Part shown: positions 37,917-48,004 of the stretch, piece after piece
How positions within the stretch are numbered: position 1 is the first letter of the stretch
How the letters are laid out: every line of letters starts with the position of its first letter
Source: Pseudocoprococcus catus
GTDB taxonomy: Bacteria; Bacillota; Clostridia; Lachnospirales; Lachnospiraceae
NCBI RefSeq assembly: GCF_902381825.1
Contig: NZ_LR698973.1
Location: 899,771-950,125 of the forward strand
Direction: 5' to 3'
DNA: 50,355 nt
Notes under the pieces: generated by a model
Told to the model about the DNA's origin: nothing
The model's input: the letters and a program-made list of their open reading frames with translations, nothing else
Database searches by the model: none
Translations under genes and position numbers: made by a program

Positions 37917-40900
37917 ATGAAGAGATTTCGAAAGTCGGCTATAGCCTTAGTACTTGCACTCCTGATGGCACTACAGGGAACAGAGCCTATTTTTGTACAG
38001 GCAAAAGAGGCCATTGAGGATGTACAGAAGAATGCAGATTTCTCCAGACCAGAGGCTTTGACGGAAGAGGAAGCAGGGATTACAGATTCCACATCTGGAG
38101 AACAAGATAAGAGTCAGCAGTCTGATGCGGACGTACAAAATGAAACGACGCCATCAGAAGATACAGAGACGCAGGAAGAACAGACAACTCCAGCGGAAGA
38201 AACAGAAGAAAATCCGCAGGAAAAAGAAGTGGAGTTGAAAGAACCACAGGATTACTATCCGATTCCAGAAGAACCGGAAGGTGAACTGATTGATTATGAT
38301 GCCATTTCCAAGACTTATAAGACAGGGGACAAGCAGTATACAACCGTTTATGGAGGTTATGTCGGAACTTATAAGAATGAGGATGGAGATACCGAGCTGG
38401 TTGATAATACACTTGTAAAACCAGAAGAAGCAGATACTCCGGCATCCGAAGAAGCACAGGAAGCCAGCAGTGTAGTGGCAACTGAAGAAAAGGAAGAGAA
38501 AACAGAAGTTTATCAGAACAAGGCAAACGATTATGCTATCCTTCTTCCGGAACAGATGTCAGAAGAGAATGGTGTAACGATTGAAAATGGAAAGACCAGA
38601 ATCGGGATCATTCCGGTAGATGGAGATTATACACATTCCGTTATTAAAGACAATGCGATCCTTTATAATGAAGTTTACGAGGGCGCAGATGTTCAGTATA
38701 CAGTACTGGATTCCAGCATTAAGGAAGATATCGTACTTCAGCAGCCAACAGACAGGGAAGTCTATGAATACGAGCTGCAGATTCCGGGGTATCAGGCAGA
38801 AGTAAAAGACAATCAGGTCTATATCTATCCGGAAGGGAAGACAATCAAAGATGCGAAGTATCTTCTGGAGACGCCATCAATGGAAGATGCTGCCGGGGAA
38901 ATCAGTTTCCTGATCACATTGGAACTTCGGGAAGAAGATGGAAAAACAATCCTGACCGTAAAACCAGATAGGGATTGGCTTTCGGCAGAAGAACGTCAGT
39001 ATCCGGTCAGGATCGATCCGACACCAGTAGAGATTCAGAAGAGTTCCTTTAACATGATCGGTGTGGAAGAGGGAAGTCCTACCAGTCAGATTGGTGACAA
39101 CAATTATCCGTATGTCGGATTTGATGATGGTATTAAGTCTGGGAACCTTGCAGGATTTGGTACTGCACACCAGAACTGCCGGACTTATATCAAAGTAAAT
39201 TCAAATTTTAGTCAGATTCCGAAAGATTCCAAAATTGACAGTGCAACATTTGCAGTCAGTCAGAAAACTGCATACAGTGGTGGTGCATCCCAGTTTGGAC
39301 TTTATCGTGTAGATCAGTCGTGGAACACCTCCATCACATGGAAAACAAAACCAGTAAATCTTACGTTTCAGGATGTACAGAATGCAAGTACCAGCAGGAA
39401 CAGCTATATCAATTATGACGTCAAAGATCTGGTCAATGACTGGGTGCAGGGAACTCATGCGAATAACGGATTTGCACTGGTAGCCATTGCCGAGGCAAAT
39501 AACCTTGGAGCTTCTATGCAGTGTGAGGTACTGAATAACAGGGCATCCGTTTATGGACCGAAACTCAGCATCCAGTGGTCACCGGCTGAAGATCCATATC
39601 TGCGAGATATGTCACTGGATGAAACAACGATCCTGCTTCGCCCGATGACAGAAAAGAATACAAATGGAAAGCTGAAGTTTGATGCCGTATTTGCAGACGG
39701 AATTGCAAAGAGCAAATCTACAGTAGAATATTATCTGCTTCCAGATGAGGAAAATGAAGAACATCACGAAACAGATGCAAAACCATTGTATTCCTATCCA
39801 GACAGTACTGAATACAATAAGCAGTTCCCGGAGGCGAATAAGTATTACAGCAAAGATTCCAACTGGCAGAGTGCACTGTATTCAGGGCTGACGAAGGACA
39901 AGCTTTATAAGATCAAAGCAAAAGCATCGAAAGAGATTGATGGAAAGCTGGAAACAGGAAAAGAAGTGACCAGTGACAGCTTTGTGATCTATGAAGTGAA
40001 GCAGTTTGATACATTCCCGAAGATTGCAAAATATTATGGTGTTCCGCTTAAGAACATTATGAAAGACAATCAGGTTATGGACGCACTGGTAGTCGCAAAT
40101 AACACGATCTTTATCCGTAACCCACAGACAAATGTTCCATATAGTCCTGCACCGCTTACCGATCAGGATAAGATGCGGATTGACGGAGCATTGATGGGAA
40201 GAGGCCTGCACTGTGAATTTGGATTTGAACCAGTCAACTTAAATACTGGTAACTTCTACATGGATCAGTCCGATGCGACGATGAATGAACTGAATGGAGA
40301 ATTCTCCATTACAAGAAGCTACAATTCCAAAGGAACAGACCAGCATTCCATGTTCGGACGTGGATGGAGCTTTAACTATGACCAGTCACTTTCTCAAATG
40401 GAGGACGGAAGTCTTCTGTATATGAGAGGGGACGGAAGTTATCTGATCTTTGATAAGAATGAAGATGGAAGCTACACTGCTCCGGATGGTTATGTATATG
40501 ATTTAAAAGCAGTCAGCTATAAAGATACAGACCATGACTACATCGGATGGGAACTGACAGATGCGGATCAGAGCGTCTGGTCATTTGATAAATATGGAAT
40601 TTTACGTTATGTAACGGATGTGAATGGATTTAAGACAGTATTAGATTATGACGATGATTATAATCTGAGTAAGATTACAACACCATCCGGAAAAACATTC
40701 GGGGTAAAACAGGATAAATTCGGGCATATCAAGGAACTGTCTCTTCCAGATGGTGGAAAAGTTTCTTACAAATATGATGAGCAGGGAAATCTGATATCTG
40801 TAACAGATCCGAATGGAACAACAAAAGAGTACAAATATGATGATGACAGCCGTATGACAAGCTGGAAAGATGAGAATGGCAATACGGTTCTAAAGAATAC

Positions 40901-43900
40901 TTACGATAAAGAAGGAAGAGTTGTAGAGCAGACTGATGCAGAAAAAGGAACGGCAACTTTCAAGTACGGAAAGAGTTCTACTACAACAACGGATAACGAA
41001 GGAAATAAGACCGTTTATCATTATGATGATCAGTACCGCACAACATCCATTGAATATCCGGATGGAACAACCTGTGAAAAGACTTATAATGCAGAGAATC
41101 AGCTTGCTTCCGAAACGACAGCAGCCGGAACAAAAACTTACACTTATGATACATTTGGCAATGTAGCAACGGAGACAAGAGAGGATGGAAAGACAGCCTC
41201 TTATACTTATAATGAGCAGAATAAGCTGACCAGTGCAACTGGATATAACGGAGCAACGGTTACTTACAGTTATGACGGTAATGGAAATATGGTCACATCT
41301 ACAAAACCGGATGGAACAGCCATTACCTATACTTACGATGACAAACATCGTATGGTATCCCAGACAGACGGCAGAGGTGTCACAACAACGTATTCGTATG
41401 ACGGACCGAACATGACCGGATATGTGGATGGAAATGGAGCAGCATGGGGATTCACGTATGACGCGATGAATCGTGCAGTTACCATGACAGATCCACTTGG
41501 AAATGTAACCTCGAACAGTTACGATGCGAATGGCAATCTGACTTCCAAGACAGCAGCCGATGGCGGTGTGACCGCTTATACGCTGGATGGTGTGGGAAAT
41601 ATTACAGCAAGTACTGACGCACTGGGGAATACCACCACTTATACTTATGATAAGATGTACAACATGACCAGTGGTACAGATCCGAAAGGAAATCAGATCA
41701 GCTACGTTTATGATAAGAATTATCAGCAGGTCAAAGCAACCGATGCAAAAGGAAATACAATTACTTATAAGTATGACAGCATGGGACGTGTCATAGAAGA
41801 GAGTAATAAAGATTTTGGAACAAAGCTCTATGAATATGACAAAGCAGGAAATCTGAAAAAATATACCGATGGAAATGGAAATGCAACCGTATCCAAGTTT
41901 GATTCTCTTGGACAGGTGCTTCAGTCCAAAGATGCAGTTGGTAATATAACCAAATATGAATATGACGCATTAGGAAATGAAACCAAGATTACTTATGGAG
42001 ATGGAAGCAGCCATTCCAAGGAATATGATAACTGCGGAAGACTCGCTAAAGAGACAGATGAATTAGGTGCAGTTACCACTTATACTTATGATGCGGCAGA
42101 CAATCTGGTATCAAAATCAGATGACAGTGGAAGAACCTGGACTTATACCTACGATAATACAGGAAACCGCTTAAGTGAAACCAACCCAGAAGGTGGAACT
42201 ACCACATATACTTATGATAAAGCAGGAAATCTGGTATCTTCTACCGATGAAGAGGGAAGAACAGATACTTATGCTTACGACAAGGCAGGAAATCTGACTA
42301 CATCCAAAGATGCCCTTGGATATACCGTATCCATGAAGTATGACTTAAATGGAAATCTGGTATCCTCTACCGATGAAAATGGAAATACCAGTACCATGAC
42401 TTACGATGGTAATGGAAACATGACATCGGTAAGCGATGCAAAGGGCAACATTACAGCAATGAAATATGATTCCACCGACAATCTGGAACAGACGGTGGAT
42501 GCCCTGAAAGGAAAGACCACTTACGAATACGATTCACAGGGCAACAGCACAAAGATGACAGATGCCCTCGGCAATGCGTATAGTTATGTGTATGATAAAG
42601 AGGGAAATAACACATCCATAATACTGCCGACAGGGGACAAGGTGCTGATGGAGTACGATGCCATCGGACAGCTTGTAAAATGTACGGATGCACAGGGACT
42701 CGTAATTACCTATCAATATGACGGAGCAGGCAACCTGATCCATTCCTCCGACAATGGTGGAAACAGTATGGATTATACTTATGATGGTGCCGGAAATGTA
42801 CTGACACAGACCGATGAACTCGGCCGGACAGCAACCTATCAGTACGATCAGTATGGCAGACTCCTGAAACTTACTGAAGCAGACGGAAGTACCACATCTT
42901 ATGGGTATGATGTTATGGACCGTATTACAGCGGTAACGGATGCAGAAGGACATAGAACCACCTTTACTTACGATAAAGTTGGCAACCAGTTATCTATGAC
43001 AGAAGAAGACGAAGCCACTTACCAGTACGCATATGATAAGAAAGACCGGGTGATCTCCCAGACAAATCCTCTCGGAGCATCTAGTACCTTTAAATATGAC
43101 GGAAATGATAATGTGACGGAAGCGGCGGATGAAAACGGTACAGTCACCAAATATGCTTACGATAAAAACGATAATCTCGTATCCCAGACCGATGGAAATG
43201 GAAATACGACAACCTACCAGTATGATGAACTGGACCGCAAAATTGGAGAGACATCTCCATTAAAAGAAACCAATGAATACCGCTATGATGCCATTGGTAA
43301 TCTTACCAAATCGAAAGATCCGATGGGACTTATTACGGAATACAAATATGACAGCTTAAGTAATCTGACAGAACAGATTTCTCCAAAGGGAGCAGTTACC
43401 AAATATGATTACGACAAGCATGGCAATGTCATTTCTGTAACGGATGCAAAGGGAAATGAGACACAGTACAGTGTTGACCTGAATGACAATGTCACAAAGA
43501 TGACACAGGCGAATGGCGGAGAGTATACCTACAGTTATGATAAAGCCGGACGTCTGAAGAGTATGACCAGTCCACTGGGTTATACTAAAAATTTCTCTTA
43601 TGATAAAGTGGACAATGTGGTAAAAGAAAGCGACAGCTTAAAGAGTACCACCACTTATACTTACGATAAGCTCCATAACATGAAGTCTTCTACCAATGCA
43701 CTGGATGGAACAACCAGCTTTTCTTATGATAAGTATGGCAATCTGGTGAAGGAGACAGATCCACTTGGACGGAGCAATACCTACAGTTATGACATGGCAG
43801 GCCAGATGACTTCTGCAGCTGATCCGCTTGGTAAGATAACTGCTTATACTTACGACCCGGCAGGAAATATTACTGAGATCACCAAACCGGGTGGAAGAAA

Positions 43901-46900
43901 GACCAGCTATGGATATGATAAGAATTATAATGTTACATCTGTAACAGACCCGATGGGCTATGTTGCAAAGACAGTCTACGATAAAGACAACCGTGTAACA
44001 GAAGAGACCGATGCACTGGGGCAGAAGGAATCCTATACCTATGATAAGGACAGCAGGGTAACTTCTATTACAGACAAGCGTGGATTCACAACGGGATTTG
44101 ATTACGATGCACATGGTAATATTCAGGTTGTTACAGATAAGACCGGATTAAAGAGCCATCTGGAATATGACAAGAATGACAATCTGACAAAAGTAACCGA
44201 TGCCCTTGGCGGTGTAACAACTTACGGTTACGACAACATGGATAACCTGGTGACCTTCACCAATGCAGCAAATAAGACAACGAATTATACTTATGATTTG
44301 GAAGGCAACCTGACATCCATCAAAGATCCGGCAGGAAGAACAGAGAAATTCGACTATGATGAAAAAGGCAGACTGACCGGACATACACAGGCAAGCGGCA
44401 AGAAAACCACGTATGATTACGACAAACTGAATGACCTGTTGGAGAAATCATATCAGGACGCAAAAGGCGAGAAATCCGAAAAGGACGTGACCTACGCATA
44501 TAACAGCGCCGGGGAACGGGTATCCATGAAGGATCAGACTGGTAAGAGCAGTTACGAATACGATGCGCTCGGAAGAATCACAAAAGTAACAAGCGGTTCG
44601 AAAAAAGATGTCAGCTACGTCTATGATGATGCAGATAATCTGCAGGCAATCGTATACCCGGATGGTACAAAGGTCAGCTATGAATATGACTTAAATGATA
44701 ATCTGGTAAAACTGACAGACCGTAATGGAAAAGTAACCACCTACAAGCATGATGCACTGAATCGTGTGACAGAAGTCATTAGAAGCAATGGAACAAAGAC
44801 GGAAGTATCTTACGATGCAGAAGATCATATCACAAAGATTGTGAATACCTGTGGTTCCTGCGGCAAGGTAATCAGCACTTATGAGTACAAGTACAATGAT
44901 CAGGGATATGTAGTCAGCGAGACAGCGACCGAACTGGAAGCCGGAACAAGAAAGGCACCAAGCTGGGAAGACTGGTACAACTGGGGCGACACACAGAAAG
45001 AGACAGACAAAGCAGACTGTGAGCATCAGGAAAAAGAGATCCAGACGACTCGTACCTATGAATACGATGACAACTGGGAACTGACGCGCTGTACAGAAAA
45101 AGCAGAGGGCGGTAAAAAGACAGTCCATAATTATACTTATGACAAGATTGGAAACCGGACCTCTTACGAGAAGATCGAAGATGGTGTCAGCAAAGCAAAA
45201 TATAACTACAAGTACAACGATTCCAACCAGCTCATCAAACGCACGAATGCAAAAATCTGGGGCGATCCGGGAACAACCTACAGCTATGATAAAGATGGCA
45301 ATCTGATCCAGGAATGTGATAAGACAAACAGTGCAGATCCGGTCACTTATGAATACACAGCTGAGAATCGACTGGCAGTCGTAAAACAGGGTGGAACAGT
45401 CCTGATGGCAGCCATGTATGATGGAGATAACAACCGGGTATTCGAACTGGATAACACCTATAAATGGGAAGACTGCTATGGCGATGAAGTCCTGATCCCG
45501 GAGAACCAGCGTACAGAAGATGGTGACAGTCCGAAAGAACAGCTTGCATCTCTGGTAAAAGGTGGTTCAAATGCTAAAGGTTATACACTGACAGAGTATA
45601 TCAACGATATCAATCGTGAAAATACAGAAGTCCTTGCAGAGTATGGAACAGACGAGAAAGTACGTCAGGCTTATACTTATGGAGAAAGTGGAATCGGAGA
45701 ACGGGTAAGCGTTGATAAATCGAAAGAAAGCAGTTATTATTTATATGACGGAAGAAACAGCGTGACCGGAATCCTGACCGAAACAGCTAATCTGACGAAC
45801 AGCTATCAGTATGATCCATACGGAAACCTTACATCAGGAACCGCAGATGGAGTCAATTATTATGGCTACAACGGGGAGTCCACAAATGTAAAAACAGGAC
45901 TTCAGTATCTGCGGGCAAGATACTATGACGCAGAGAACGGAACCTTTACAACTGAAGATAGTGACCTTGGAACGACAGAAAATCCATTAACCAGAAATCG
46001 CTATGACTATACGACCAATAATCCGTTGAATTACAGTGATCCAACAGGACATTCATTATGGAGCAGGATTAAGAGTACAGCTAAAAAAGCAGCAAAAGCA
46101 GTCAAGAGTGTCGGCAAGAAAATCGTTAATACTGCAAAAAAGGTAGTCAAAACAGTAGTAAATACAGCTAAGAAAGCGGCAAAAACTATTGTTAATGCAG
46201 TAAAGGGTGCAGCAAAAACTGTAAAAAATGCGGTTACACATCCAAAAAAGACATATCAATCTGTGCGGAGTAGCGTGACGAATTCATACCGAAAAGTTGT
46301 ATCAAGAGGTAGCAGTTTTGTCCGTTCGGTAAGTAATGGTGTTCAGAAAATTGGAAAAACTTATACATCTTTTAAATCCTATGTTTCAGAACGAACATCA
46401 GAAATTCGTTCTGAAGTAGTACGCCACATGTGTACCACAACGAATCGTATTACAGATCAGTTGGGCAAAGTAAACTGGAAAAATGTAGCGATTGGTGTAA
46501 CAGCAATGGTAGTGTCCGGTGTTGTGGTTGCGGCAACAGGCGGTTTAGCAACTGGAGCAGTTCTGGCAGCATTGCCAGCAATGGGTGGATTAGGAACTGC
46601 GATGGTTTCAGGAGCTGTAGCAGGTGCAATTGGTGGTGCTTCTTATGGAGCAATAAGTTCTGGATTGTCAGGAAATAGTTTGAAGCAAGTTGCAAAAGAT
46701 ACCTTAACAGGCGGATTAACAGGAGCAATATCTGGAGGTGTTTTGGGTGGTCTTACTTATGGCGCCGGTAAAGCACTTAGTGCAGTGAAGGACTTGGTAA
46801 AAGGAAAATCTAGTTCAACTAAGCCGGGGCATATCACTGAAATGGCTACAAAAAAACTGGATTATACAAGTGAAAATGAAGCACCTTTATTAACACAAAC

Positions 46901-47450
46901 AGATCAATCTTCCGCTTCAAAGGTTACCGCAAGAAATAATTCCGCTTCTATATCGGACAATAATATTGAGTCAGTGGCTGCGGGGAATAATACTACTAAG
47001 TCGACTACAGCATCAAAACAAGGAAATAATGTAAAAACAGCTACTACGAATACCGCTGAAAATAATGCTGAAGCAACATCGGGATACTATAAAGATAATA
47101 ATGGTAGATGGCATAGGAAAAATGGACAGTTTGCATCAAATGAAGAGGTTGGCATACCATCTAAGAAAACAAGTGCTAGTCATAATCATGGAAACTCTTT
47201 GGAAGATACAAGAACAAATTATGGATATGCATTAGTGGATAAAGATACTAATGAAATATTAAAATTTGGTGAAACATTGAATCCTGAAAAAAGATATTCT
47301 CAAAAGTATCTAAATGAAAATAATGCGGTGATGAAAGTTATAGAAAGTGGAAGTAAGCGAGATATTCATATGTGGCAATATGATATGAACAAATATTATG
47401 AATCAAAGTATGGAGAATTTCCACCATTATTAAAAAGTAAGGGATGGTGA
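37917..47450 (+). CDS. Giant secreted Rhs/YD-repeat polymorphic toxin, URI-like tip
   Basis: 3177 residues. In order: Sec signal peptide (1-31, KRFRKSAIALVLALLMAL); acidic linker; DNRLRE-type stalk domain (about 365-560); LysM-like unit (about 692-737, QFDTFPKIAKYYGVPLKNIM); DUF6531-like start of the Rhs cage (about 762: EFGFEPVNLNTGNFYMDQSD); several dozen YD repeats (to about 2640), including one odd CGSCG segment near 2310; the Rhs core end with LQYLRARYYDAENGTFTTED and NNPLNYSDPTGH (to about 2708); a lysine-rich stretch (2715-2780); a Gly/Ala-rich hydrophobic region (about 2850-2955); and a variable tip (about 3045-3177). The tip has a GIY-YIG/URI-like nuclease pattern: GYALVDKDTNEILKFGET, Arg in EKRYSQKYL. 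The tip and the following immunity gene are AT-rich. Confidence 0.85.
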   Translation: MKRFRKSAIALVLALLMALQGTEPIFVQAKEAIEDVQKNADFSRPEALTEEEAGITDSTSGEQDKSQQSDADVQNETTPSEDTETQEEQTTPAEETEENPQEKEVELKEPQDYYPIPEEPEGELIDYDAISKTYKTGDKQYTTVYGGYVGTYKNEDGDTELVDNTLVKPEEADTPASEEAQEASSVVATEEKEEKTEVYQNKANDYAILLPEQMSEENGVTIENGKTRIGIIPVDGDYTHSVIKDNAILYNEVYEGADVQYTVLDSSIKEDIVLQQPTDREVYEYELQIPGYQAEVKDNQVYIYPEGKTIKDAKYLLETPSMEDAAGEISFLITLELREEDGKTILTVKPDRDWLSAEERQYPVRIDPTPVEIQKSSFNMIGVEEGSPTSQIGDNNYPYVGFDDGIKSGNLAGFGTAHQNCRTYIKVNSNFSQIPKDSKIDSATFAVSQKTAYSGGASQFGLYRVDQSWNTSITWKTKPVNLTFQDVQNASTSRNSYINYDVKDLVNDWVQGTHANNGFALVAIAEANNLGASMQCEVLNNRASVYGPKLSIQWSPAEDPYLRDMSLDETTILLRPMTEKNTNGKLKFDAVFADGIAKSKSTVEYYLLPDEENEEHHETDAKPLYSYPDSTEYNKQFPEANKYYSKDSNWQSALYSGLTKDKLYKIKAKASKEIDGKLETGKEVTSDSFVIYEVKQFDTFPKIAKYYGVPLKNIMKDNQVMDALVVANNTIFIRNPQTNVPYSPAPLTDQDKMRIDGALMGRGLHCEFGFEPVNLNTGNFYMDQSDATMNELNGEFSITRSYNSKGTDQHSMFGRGWSFNYDQSLSQMEDGSLLYMRGDGSYLIFDKNEDGSYTAPDGYVYDLKAVSYKDTDHDYIGWELTDADQSVWSFDKYGILRYVTDVNGFKTVLDYDDDYNLSKITTPSGKTFGVKQDKFGHIKELSLPDGGKVSYKYDEQGNLISVTDPNGTTKEYKYDDDSRMTSWKDENGNTVLKNTYDKEGRVVEQTDAEKGTATFKYGKSSTTTTDNEGNKTVYHYDDQYRTTSIEYPDGTTCEKTYNAENQLASETTAAGTKTYTYDTFGNVATETREDGKTASYTYNEQNKLTSATGYNGATVTYSYDGNGNMVTSTKPDGTAITYTYDDKHRMVSQTDGRGVTTTYSYDGPNMTGYVDGNGAAWGFTYDAMNRAVTMTDPLGNVTSNSYDANGNLTSKTAADGGVTAYTLDGVGNITASTDALGNTTTYTYDKMYNMTSGTDPKGNQISYVYDKNYQQVKATDAKGNTITYKYDSMGRVIEESNKDFGTKLYEYDKAGNLKKYTDGNGNATVSKFDSLGQVLQSKDAVGNITKYEYDALGNETKITYGDGSSHSKEYDNCGRLAKETDELGAVTTYTYDAADNLVSKSDDSGRTWTYTYDNTGNRLSETNPEGGTTTYTYDKAGNLVSSTDEEGRTDTYAYDKAGNLTTSKDALGYTVSMKYDLNGNLVSSTDENGNTSTMTYDGNGNMTSVSDAKGNITAMKYDSTDNLEQTVDALKGKTTYEYDSQGNSTKMTDALGNAYSYVYDKEGNNTSIILPTGDKVLMEYDAIGQLVKCTDAQGLVITYQYDGAGNLIHSSDNGGNSMDYTYDGAGNVLTQTDELGRTATYQYDQYGRLLKLTEADGSTTSYGYDVMDRITAVTDAEGHRTTFTYDKVGNQLSMTEEDEATYQYAYDKKDRVISQTNPLGASSTFKYDGNDNVTEAADENGTVTKYAYDKNDNLVSQTDGNGNTTTYQYDELDRKIGETSPLKETNEYRYDAIGNLTKSKDPMGLITEYKYDSLSNLTEQISPKGAVTKYDYDKHGNVISVTDAKGNETQYSVDLNDNVTKMTQANGGEYTYSYDKAGRLKSMTSPLGYTKNFSYDKVDNVVKESDSLKSTTTYTYDKLHNMKSSTNALDGTTSFSYDKYGNLVKETDPLGRSNTYSYDMAGQMTSAADPLGKITAYTYDPAGNITEITKPGGRKTSYGYDKNYNVTSVTDPMGYVAKTVYDKDNRVTEETDALGQKESYTYDKDSRVTSITDKRGFTTGFDYDAHGNIQVVTDKTGLKSHLEYDKNDNLTKVTDALGGVTTYGYDNMDNLVTFTNAANKTTNYTYDLEGNLTSIKDPAGRTEKFDYDEKGRLTGHTQASGKKTTYDYDKLNDLLEKSYQDAKGEKSEKDVTYAYNSAGERVSMKDQTGKSSYEYDALGRITKVTSGSKKDVSYVYDDADNLQAIVYPDGTKVSYEYDLNDNLVKLTDRNGKVTTYKHDALNRVTEVIRSNGTKTEVSYDAEDHITKIVNTCGSCGKVISTYEYKYNDQGYVVSETATELEAGTRKAPSWEDWYNWGDTQKETDKADCEHQEKEIQTTRTYEYDDNWELTRCTEKAEGGKKTVHNYTYDKIGNRTSYEKIEDGVSKAKYNYKYNDSNQLIKRTNAKIWGDPGTTYSYDKDGNLIQECDKTNSADPVTYEYTAENRLAVVKQGGTVLMAAMYDGDNNRVFELDNTYKWEDCYGDEVLIPENQRTEDGDSPKEQLASLVKGGSNAKGYTLTEYINDINRENTEVLAEYGTDEKVRQAYTYGESGIGERVSVDKSKESSYYLYDGRNSVTGILTETANLTNSYQYDPYGNLTSGTADGVNYYGYNGESTNVKTGLQYLRARYYDAENGTFTTEDSDLGTTENPLTRNRYDYTTNNPLNYSDPTGHSLWSRIKSTAKKAAKAVKSVGKKIVNTAKKVVKTVVNTAKKAAKTIVNAVKGAAKTVKNAVTHPKKTYQSVRSSVTNSYRKVVSRGSSFVRSVSNGVQKIGKTYTSFKSYVSERTSEIRSEVVRHMCTTTNRITDQLGKVNWKNVAIGVTAMVVSGVVVAATGGLATGAVLAALPAMGGLGTAMVSGAVAGAIGGASYGAISSGLSGNSLKQVAKDTLTGGLTGAISGGVLGGLTYGAGKALSAVKDLVKGKSSSTKPGHITEMATKKLDYTSENEAPLLTQTDQSSASKVTARNNSASISDNNIESVAAGNNTTKSTTASKQGNNVKTATTNTAENNAEATSGYYKDNNGRWHRKNGQFASNEEVGIPSKKTSASHNHGNSLEDTRTNYGYALVDKDTNEILKFGETLNPEKRYSQKYLNENNAVMKVIESGSKRDIHMWQYDMNKYYESKYGEFPPLLKSKGW
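40560..45850 (+). repeat. YD/Rhs repeat tract
   Basis: About 5.3 kb of degenerate 60-70-bp coding repeats, each giving a G-N-x-x-x-x-x-D/Y-x-x-x-x-Y-x-Y-D type unit. The repeats build the beta-cage that encloses the toxin tip. Local DNA identity between units is high enough to allow recombination within the gene. Confidence 0.8.
47217..47447 (+). other. Toxin tip domain, GIY-YIG/URI-like
   Basis: The last 77 residues of the Rhs protein begin NYGYALVDKDTNEILKFGET (Y-G-Y in place of G-I-Y, K-F-G in place of Y-I-G), then PEKRYSQKYL with the expected conserved Arg, and end in a helix with W and E (HMWQYDMNKYYESKYGE). The pattern fits URI-type (GIY-YIG) nuclease toxins of polymorphic systems and predicts DNA cleavage. 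The match is by motif only. Confidence 0.5.
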
Positions 47451-47526
47451 TGAAATAATAAATAAAAGTTTAATTAATGAAATTGTTTAGGTAGTTGGTA
47501 ATGAATATAGAAGGAGGTTATAAGAA

Positions 47527-47949
47527 ATGGAATTGAATATTAATTCGCCATCATATTTTACAAAACAATATGGGGTTATCGATGAAATCTACAGCATGTG
47601 CAGAGGTATATCAAAACATGTTGAAAATAAGCAGTACAGTGATCTTGTAGATATAGTTGGTATAACACCAATTATAGCACCTAAAGATATTATAGAACAG
47701 GGCCTTTTTAAACAAGAAAAGAAGTGTGATATAAAATATGGTTTTGCATCGGTTAGTCTCTGGATTGATTATGATGAATACTTAAAAGCTGATATAACGG
47801 ATAAACAGATTATGATAGTAAAAAATATATTAGCATCCATAAAAACGATATCTCGAAAAGCAAAAATAGATTATAAACAGTTTTGTGAGGATATATTTCA
47901 ATATTGCAAGCTGATAAATCTTCCGATAGAATCAAATTTAAAAGTATAA
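47527..47949 (+). CDS. Probable immunity protein for the Rhs toxin
   Basis: 140 residues, soluble, AT-rich, starting at ATG 47527 behind GAAGGAGG, 76 bp after the Rhs gene. The layout (YFTKQYGVIDEIYSMCRGIS, then VDIVGITPIIAPKDIIEQGL and YGFASVSLWIDYDEYLKADI) resembles a known family of polymorphic-toxin immunity proteins; Imm44 is my best guess, without certainty. It should bind and block the C-terminal nuclease tip in the producing cell and its siblings. No signal peptide is present, as expected for protection against a cytoplasmic nuclease. Confidence 0.7.
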   Translation: MELNINSPSYFTKQYGVIDEIYSMCRGISKHVENKQYSDLVDIVGITPIIAPKDIIEQGLFKQEKKCDIKYGFASVSLWIDYDEYLKADITDKQIMIVKNILASIKTISRKAKIDYKQFCEDIFQYCKLINLPIESNLKV

Positions 47950-47959
47950 ATTAGTCAGT

Positions 47960-48004
47960 GGAGGTGAGAGGCATTGTTAATAATTACAATGCCTCGAAAA
48001 TATG
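47960..48004 (+). promoter_or_regulatory. Ribosome-binding site split from ATG by a 10-bp hairpin
   Basis: GGAGGTG (47960-47966) is followed at once by GAGGCATTGT (47968-47977), an 8-nt loop and the perfect complement ACAATGCCTC (47986-47995); the ATG is at 48002. The linear gap of 35 nt is too long, but with the hairpin folded the site lies about eight unpaired bases from the ATG. Such hairpin-bridged sites are known in phage T4. A TTG at 47974 at normal spacing would start a different, short frame. Confidence 0.55.

Noticed and set aside
40560..45850. Regular repeats considered as a CRISPR array
   Set aside because: Units are continuous coding YD repeats of variable sequence without fixed repeat/spacer structure.
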